A DNA stretch of 15,459 nt from Scatocola faecipullorum (GTDB lineage Bacteria > Pseudomonadota > Alphaproteobacteria > RF32 > CAG-239): contig DVNC01000044.1 of NCBI GenBank assembly GCA_018714685.1, positions 1-15,459 on the forward strand, read 5' to 3'. Positions 12,809 to 15,459 of the stretch are shown here, piece after piece. Under the pieces are notes generated by a model, which did no database searches, was not told where the DNA came from, and saw nothing but the letters and a program-made list of their open reading frames with translations. Every line of letters starts with the position of its first letter. Within the stretch, counting starts at the first letter, position 1. A program made the position numbers and the translations under genes.

Positions 12809-13111
12809 ATGAAAAAGATTCCTGACGATATTAAGCAAATGGATGAACGCATCCGCAAGCTTAAAGCCAAAGAACAGCGGACCCGGGAAGAAAAAACCGA
12901 ATCCCAGTTTGCCCACGCTGCCAAAGTTGGCTTCCGTATCGGGGCAGAATTAATCTCCGGGGTGATTGTCGGCGCCGGCATCGGCTACCTGCTAGACATC
13001 CTTTTCGGCACCCGCCCCCTGCTGCTGATTATTTTTCTGTTCCTGGGCGGTGTTGCCGGTTTCTTGAATGTTTACCGCTTTGTCAAAAGCATGGAAAAAG
13101 AGCAGGAGTAA
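12809..13111 (+). CDS. atpI: ATP synthase assembly protein AtpI
   Basis: This 100-aa protein heads the F0 operon. A charged, helical N-terminus (residues 1-35, DDIKQMDERIRKLKAKEQRT) is followed by two membrane helices at about 44-65 (ELISGVIVGAGIGYLLDILF) and 70-90 (LLLIIFLFLGGVAGFLNVYR), the AtpI/ATPase_gene1 arrangement. AtpI is not part of the mature enzyme; it is linked to c-ring assembly and possibly cation supply. AGGAACTA places the ribosome binding site 5-8 nt before ATG. No promoter or terminator is evident in the 37 nt after the DsbA-like gene, so readthrough from upstream is possible. The atpB ATG begins 3 nt after its stop codon. Confidence 0.92.
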   Translation: MKKIPDDIKQMDERIRKLKAKEQRTREEKTESQFAHAAKVGFRIGAELISGVIVGAGIGYLLDILFGTRPLLLIIFLFLGGVAGFLNVYRFVKSMEKEQE

Positions 13112-13114
13112 CAC

Positions 13115-13837
13115 ATGTCGAACCCTATGGAACAGTTTGTCGTCAAGCCGATTATCCCGATTAAAGTCGGCGACATTGACATCTCTTTCACCAACTCTTC
13201 CCTGTTTATGGTTCTGGCGGTCGTCCTTTCCACGCTGATTTTTGCGTTCTGCCTGCGCCGGCGCAGCATTATACCCAGCGTTTCACAGTCAATTCCCGAA
13301 AGCATATACGGTTTTATCGCCAGTCTGATTAAAGAAAACATCGGACCGGAAGGACTGAAATATTTTTACCTGATTTTTACCATTTTCCTGTTTGTCGCTT
13401 TCGGCAACGTTCTCGGCCTGTTTCCCTATGCTTTTACCTTTACGTCGCACCTGGCAGCCGTCGGCGGCTTGTCCGTCATTGCCCTGTTGTTTAACATCGG
13501 TATCGGCATCAAAAAGAAAAAACTCGGCTGGCTGCGCACTTTTATGCCCAAGGGAATCCCCTTTGCTCTGGCACCGCTGATTATTCCGATTGAAATGATT
13601 TCGTTTTTATCAAAACCTTTCAGCTTAACCGTCCGTTTGGTTGCCAATATGACCGTCGGCCATATCATGCTTAAAATCATCGCCGGTTTTGTCGTAACTT
13701 TAGGCTTTTTGGGGATTGTACCCCTGGCCTTTGACGCCTGCATCATCGTCTTTGAAATTTTCATCGCCCTGCTGCAAGCGTTTATCTATACAGTCTTAAG
13801 CTGTATCTATTTAGGCGACGCATTGCATAGTCACTAA
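13115..13837 (+). CDS. atpB: ATP synthase F0 subunit a
   Basis: Subunit a forms the proton half-channels next to the c-ring. The 240-aa protein shows the family signatures GNVLGLFPYAFTFTSHL (98-113) and FSLTVRLVANMTVGHI (169-184), with Arg174 as the essential arginine equivalent to E. coli R210. The C-terminal helix ALLQAFIYTVLSCIYLGDAL (218-237) is the usual closing segment. Five to six membrane helices are visible. Translation is likely coupled to atpI. The 183-nt gap to atpE is unusually long for this operon. Confidence 0.97.
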   Translation: MSNPMEQFVVKPIIPIKVGDIDISFTNSSLFMVLAVVLSTLIFAFCLRRRSIIPSVSQSIPESIYGFIASLIKENIGPEGLKYFYLIFTIFLFVAFGNVLGLFPYAFTFTSHLAAVGGLSVIALLFNIGIGIKKKKLGWLRTFMPKGIPFALAPLIIPIEMISFLSKPFSLTVRLVANMTVGHIMLKIIAGFVVTLGFLGIVPLAFDACIIVFEIFIALLQAFIYTVLSCIYLGDALHSH

Positions 13838-14020
13838 AAAATATAATTATGTTAATCGTTTGTAAAAATTAAAAATGACAAAAGGGGTCAAAAAGTGAGA
13901 CCGCTGGTAAGAATTAAGGGACGTTAAAGCAAAACGTGCAATAAAGATACGTGAGCATCTGACAAACCCGCTGATTCCGTACGAAGCAGCCATTATATGA
14001 CCTCAAAAAAGGAGAAAGAA
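13838..14020 (+). promoter_or_regulatory. Long atpB-atpE intergenic region with possible internal promoter
   Basis: The 183 nt contain a consensus -10 TATAAT at 13842-13847 without a clear -35, small inverted repeats (GGTC...GACC near 13887-13903, ACGTT...AACGT near 13922-13937) and a strong ribosome binding site GGAG at 14011-14014 before atpE. A separate promoter or a translation-enhancing leader would raise c-subunit output, which is needed in many copies per enzyme. No known RNA family is recognised. Confidence 0.4.
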
Positions 14021-14242
14021 ATGGAACCTATGGCTTATATCGGCGCCGGCATGTGCGCCTTGTCAATGATGGCCGCCGCCTGGGGCGTATCTCAGGTCTG
14101 GACGACAATTATTTCTATTGTCGGACGCAACCCGCAGGTTAAAAAAGATGTCGATATTTACGGCTGGGCCGGTTTTGCCGCCGTTGAAGCTATCGCTCTG
14201 TATGCGCTGGTTATCGCTCTGGTTATGCTGACCGGCAAATAG
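14021..14242 (+). CDS. atpE: ATP synthase F0 subunit c
   Basis: The 73-aa proteolipid forms the rotating c-ring. Helix 1 is AYIGAGMCALSMMAAAWGVS, the polar loop is GRNPQ (36-40) and helix 2 is GWAGFAAVEAIALYALVIAL with Glu56 as the ion-carrying carboxylate. Ala57 and Ile58 follow Glu56 where Na+-type subunits have Ser/Thr, so proton coupling is expected. The glycine motif of helix 1, normally GxGxGxG, reads AxAxGxS (A18, A20, G22, S24). I chose ATG 14021 because GGAG lies 6 nt upstream; an upstream in-frame ATG at 13997 has no ribosome binding site and would add a charged stretch not seen in the family. Confidence 0.96.
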   Translation: MEPMAYIGAGMCALSMMAAAWGVSQVWTTIISIVGRNPQVKKDVDIYGWAGFAAVEAIALYALVIALVMLTGK

Positions 14243-14245
14243 TTA

Positions 14246-14290
14246 AACCTCTCAGGCAGCGGTTTTCCGTTGCCTGAGGTTTGCTTGTTT
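14246..14290 (+). terminator. Hairpin after atpE (partial terminator or mRNA stabiliser)
   Basis: AACCT-(CT bulge)-CAGGCA-g-CGG at 14246-14262 pairs with CCG-t-TGCCTG-AGGTT at 14267-14281 around a TTTT loop, followed by TTGCTTGTTT at 14281-14290 (the first T also pairs). It begins 4 nt after the atpE stop codon. A broken T tract suggests incomplete termination or protection of atpE mRNA, either of which would favour subunit c over b and b'. Confidence 0.6.
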
Positions 14291-14307
14291 AATAAGGAGT
14301 TAGGGCA

Positions 14308-14790
14308 ATGCCTCAATTAGATACCTCAACTTTTACCTCGCAGTTGTTTTGGCTGGTCGTCTGCTTTTTCAGCATGATGTTCATCATGTCCAAATTCATT
14401 ATTCCCAAAATTGCGGATATTATGGAACAGCGGCAGCGTAAAATCGACGGTTATCTCAACAAGGCGGCCGACCTTAAGGAACAAGCCGAAGCCGCTTTGC
14501 GGAAATATCAGAACGCTTTGGCCGCCGCCACTGAAAAAGCCGACAAGTCGCTGGCCGACACCAAAGACGAAATGAACCGTCTGATTTCCGACAAACAAAG
14601 CGAACTCGAAGCCCGCCTTCAGAAAAAAATCAAAGAAGGCGAAAAAGAAATTAATGCCGGCAAAGAAGAAGCCCTGAAACAAATTAAAGCCGTTTCCGAA
14701 GACCTGGCACTTGACGTCATCAAAAAAATCGGAATTTCAGGCATTAAGGCTTCCGACATTAAGACCGCAATTAAAGATTTGGAAAACTAA
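14308..14790 (+). CDS. atpF2: ATP synthase F0 subunit b'
   Basis: Peripheral-stalk subunit b', which in Alphaproteobacteria and chloroplasts pairs with b as a heterodimer. The 160-aa protein begins MPQLDTSTFTSQLFWLVVCF, the typical b' N-terminus. One membrane helix spans about residues 12-31. A long charged coiled coil (residues 38-150) follows, rich in Lys, Glu and Ala, and dimerises with b to link F0 and F1. AAGGAG precedes the start. A 9-nt gap to the next gene indicates co-translation with b. Confidence 0.94.
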   Translation: MPQLDTSTFTSQLFWLVVCFFSMMFIMSKFIIPKIADIMEQRQRKIDGYLNKAADLKEQAEAALRKYQNALAAATEKADKSLADTKDEMNRLISDKQSELEARLQKKIKEGEKEINAGKEEALKQIKAVSEDLALDVIKKIGISGIKASDIKTAIKDLEN

Positions 14791-14799
14791 GGTGCAAAC

Positions 14800-15411
14800 A
14801 TGGCAGTAGAAGCAGCAACCCCGGGCAAAGAAATTATTGACGCCACTCAAAATGCCGTAATCGAAGCGGCGGAAAATGTTGCCAACATCATTGACAACAC
14901 CGCGGCCGAACTGGACGGACACCACGAAGTCTTTTACCAGAGTGCGGAATTCTGGGTCGCCATGGCATTTGTTCTTGTCGTTGCCGCATTGGCCCGGCCG
15001 ATTGGCAGAACCGTCGTCGCCCTGCTCAAAAAACGCATCGCCCGCATCATTGCACGCATCAGAGAAGCGTCCGCCTTGCAGGAAGATGCCCAAAAACTGC
15101 TGGCCGACTATGAAAAGAAATTCCTCAATGCCGAAAGTGAGGCGGCCGCCATTTTAAAAAAAGCCGAAAAAGAAGTTGACTATTTCAAAACCGAAAGCTT
15201 AAGCAAACTGGAACAGGATATGCGCCAAAAGGAAAAAGACGCGGAAGACCGCCTGACCAGCGCCAAAGAAAAAGCCTCGCAGGAAATTGCTTCCCTGACC
15301 AGCGAGTTGACCATCAAAGCAGTAAAAAAAGCCGTTGCCAAACATTTGGACAACGCAGCTCAATCAAAACTAATAGATAATTCAATCGCCCTGCTGAGCA
15401 AACTTAAATAA
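14800..15411 (+). CDS. atpF: ATP synthase F0 subunit b
   Basis: Peripheral-stalk subunit b. The membrane helix FWVAMAFVLVVAALARPIGR (51-70) is the family hallmark and is followed by about 130 residues of coiled coil ending in TSELTIKAVKKAVAKHLDNA, the delta-subunit-binding end. The 203-aa length exceeds the common size for b because about 50 hydrophilic, acidic residues precede the membrane helix; alphaproteobacterial b subunits often have some extension, but this one lacks an obvious signal peptide. AAGG is about 8 nt before the ATG. It is the last gene of the F0 operon, and the F1 genes must lie elsewhere. Confidence 0.94.
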   Translation: MAVEAATPGKEIIDATQNAVIEAAENVANIIDNTAAELDGHHEVFYQSAEFWVAMAFVLVVAALARPIGRTVVALLKKRIARIIARIREASALQEDAQKLLADYEKKFLNAESEAAAILKKAEKEVDYFKTESLSKLEQDMRQKEKDAEDRLTSAKEKASQEIASLTSELTIKAVKKAVAKHLDNAAQSKLIDNSIALLSKLK

Positions 15412-15422
15412 ACTGATGAACA

Positions 15423-15455
15423 AAACCCCGCCGGATGAAAACGGCGGGGTTTCTT
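15423..15455 (+). terminator. Intrinsic terminator of the F0 operon
   Basis: AAACCCCGCCG (15423-15433) and CGGCGGGGTTT (15442-15452) form a perfect 11-bp stem with an 8-nt loop and a short T-rich tail (TTTCTT). It lies 11 nt after the atpF stop codon, confirming that F1 genes are not in this operon. Confidence 0.88.
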
Positions 15456-15459
15456 AAAG

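Overview
The window looks like a chromosomal segment of an alphaproteobacterium, probably an uncultured host-associated (gut-type) lineage. The evidence is an F0-only ATP synthase operon in the alphaproteobacterial order atpI-atpB-atpE-atpF'-atpF with both b' and b subunits and no F1 genes, a DciA (DUF721) gene followed by a membrane-anchored CxxC thioredoxin-fold protein, and flagellar fliO-fliP. The lineage call is inference from gene content and order.

Layout. Positions 1-60 hold a small palindromic repeat cluster. 99-977 (minus) is an unrecognised single-pass membrane protein with its own promoter. 978-1517 is gene-free and AT-rich and ends in a putative promoter and leader. 1518-4245 carries a 623-aa acidic lipoprotein and a 260-aa outer-membrane beta-barrel protein, closed by a terminator. 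4246-5227 is almost 1 kb of non-coding DNA packed with palindromic and tandem repeats, then a second promoter and leader. 5228-9277 is a 1349-aa multi-repeat lipoprotein. 9278-9617 holds tandem hairpins, a strong terminator and a promoter. 9618-10247 is a porin-family 8-stranded-type barrel. 10367-11398 (minus) is fliP and fliO. 11478-15411 is a co-directional run: dciA, DsbA-like, atpI, atpB, atpE, atpF' and atpF, ended by a terminator at the window edge.

The most interesting part is 1.2-9.3 kb. The two large lipoproteins share a C-terminal domain of about 120 residues, near-identical signal-peptide style and an approximately 80-bp conserved upstream element, so they look like members of one co-regulated family of surface lipoproteins. 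Their genes and the 260-aa barrel gene lack Shine-Dalgarno sequences, unlike most other genes in the window. Together with the Bacteroidota-like lipoprotein signal peptides, this suggests transfer from Bacteroidota. The same repeat family occurs at the window start and inside the block, which argues that the block really sits in this genome. I did not recognise a named family for the shared domain.

The rest is mostly conserved housekeeping. Oddities there are a c-subunit whose first-helix glycine motif is mostly replaced by Ala/Ser, a 183-nt atpB-atpE gap, a strong hairpin after atpE, and an 11-bp inverted repeat between the divergent fliO and dciA genes.
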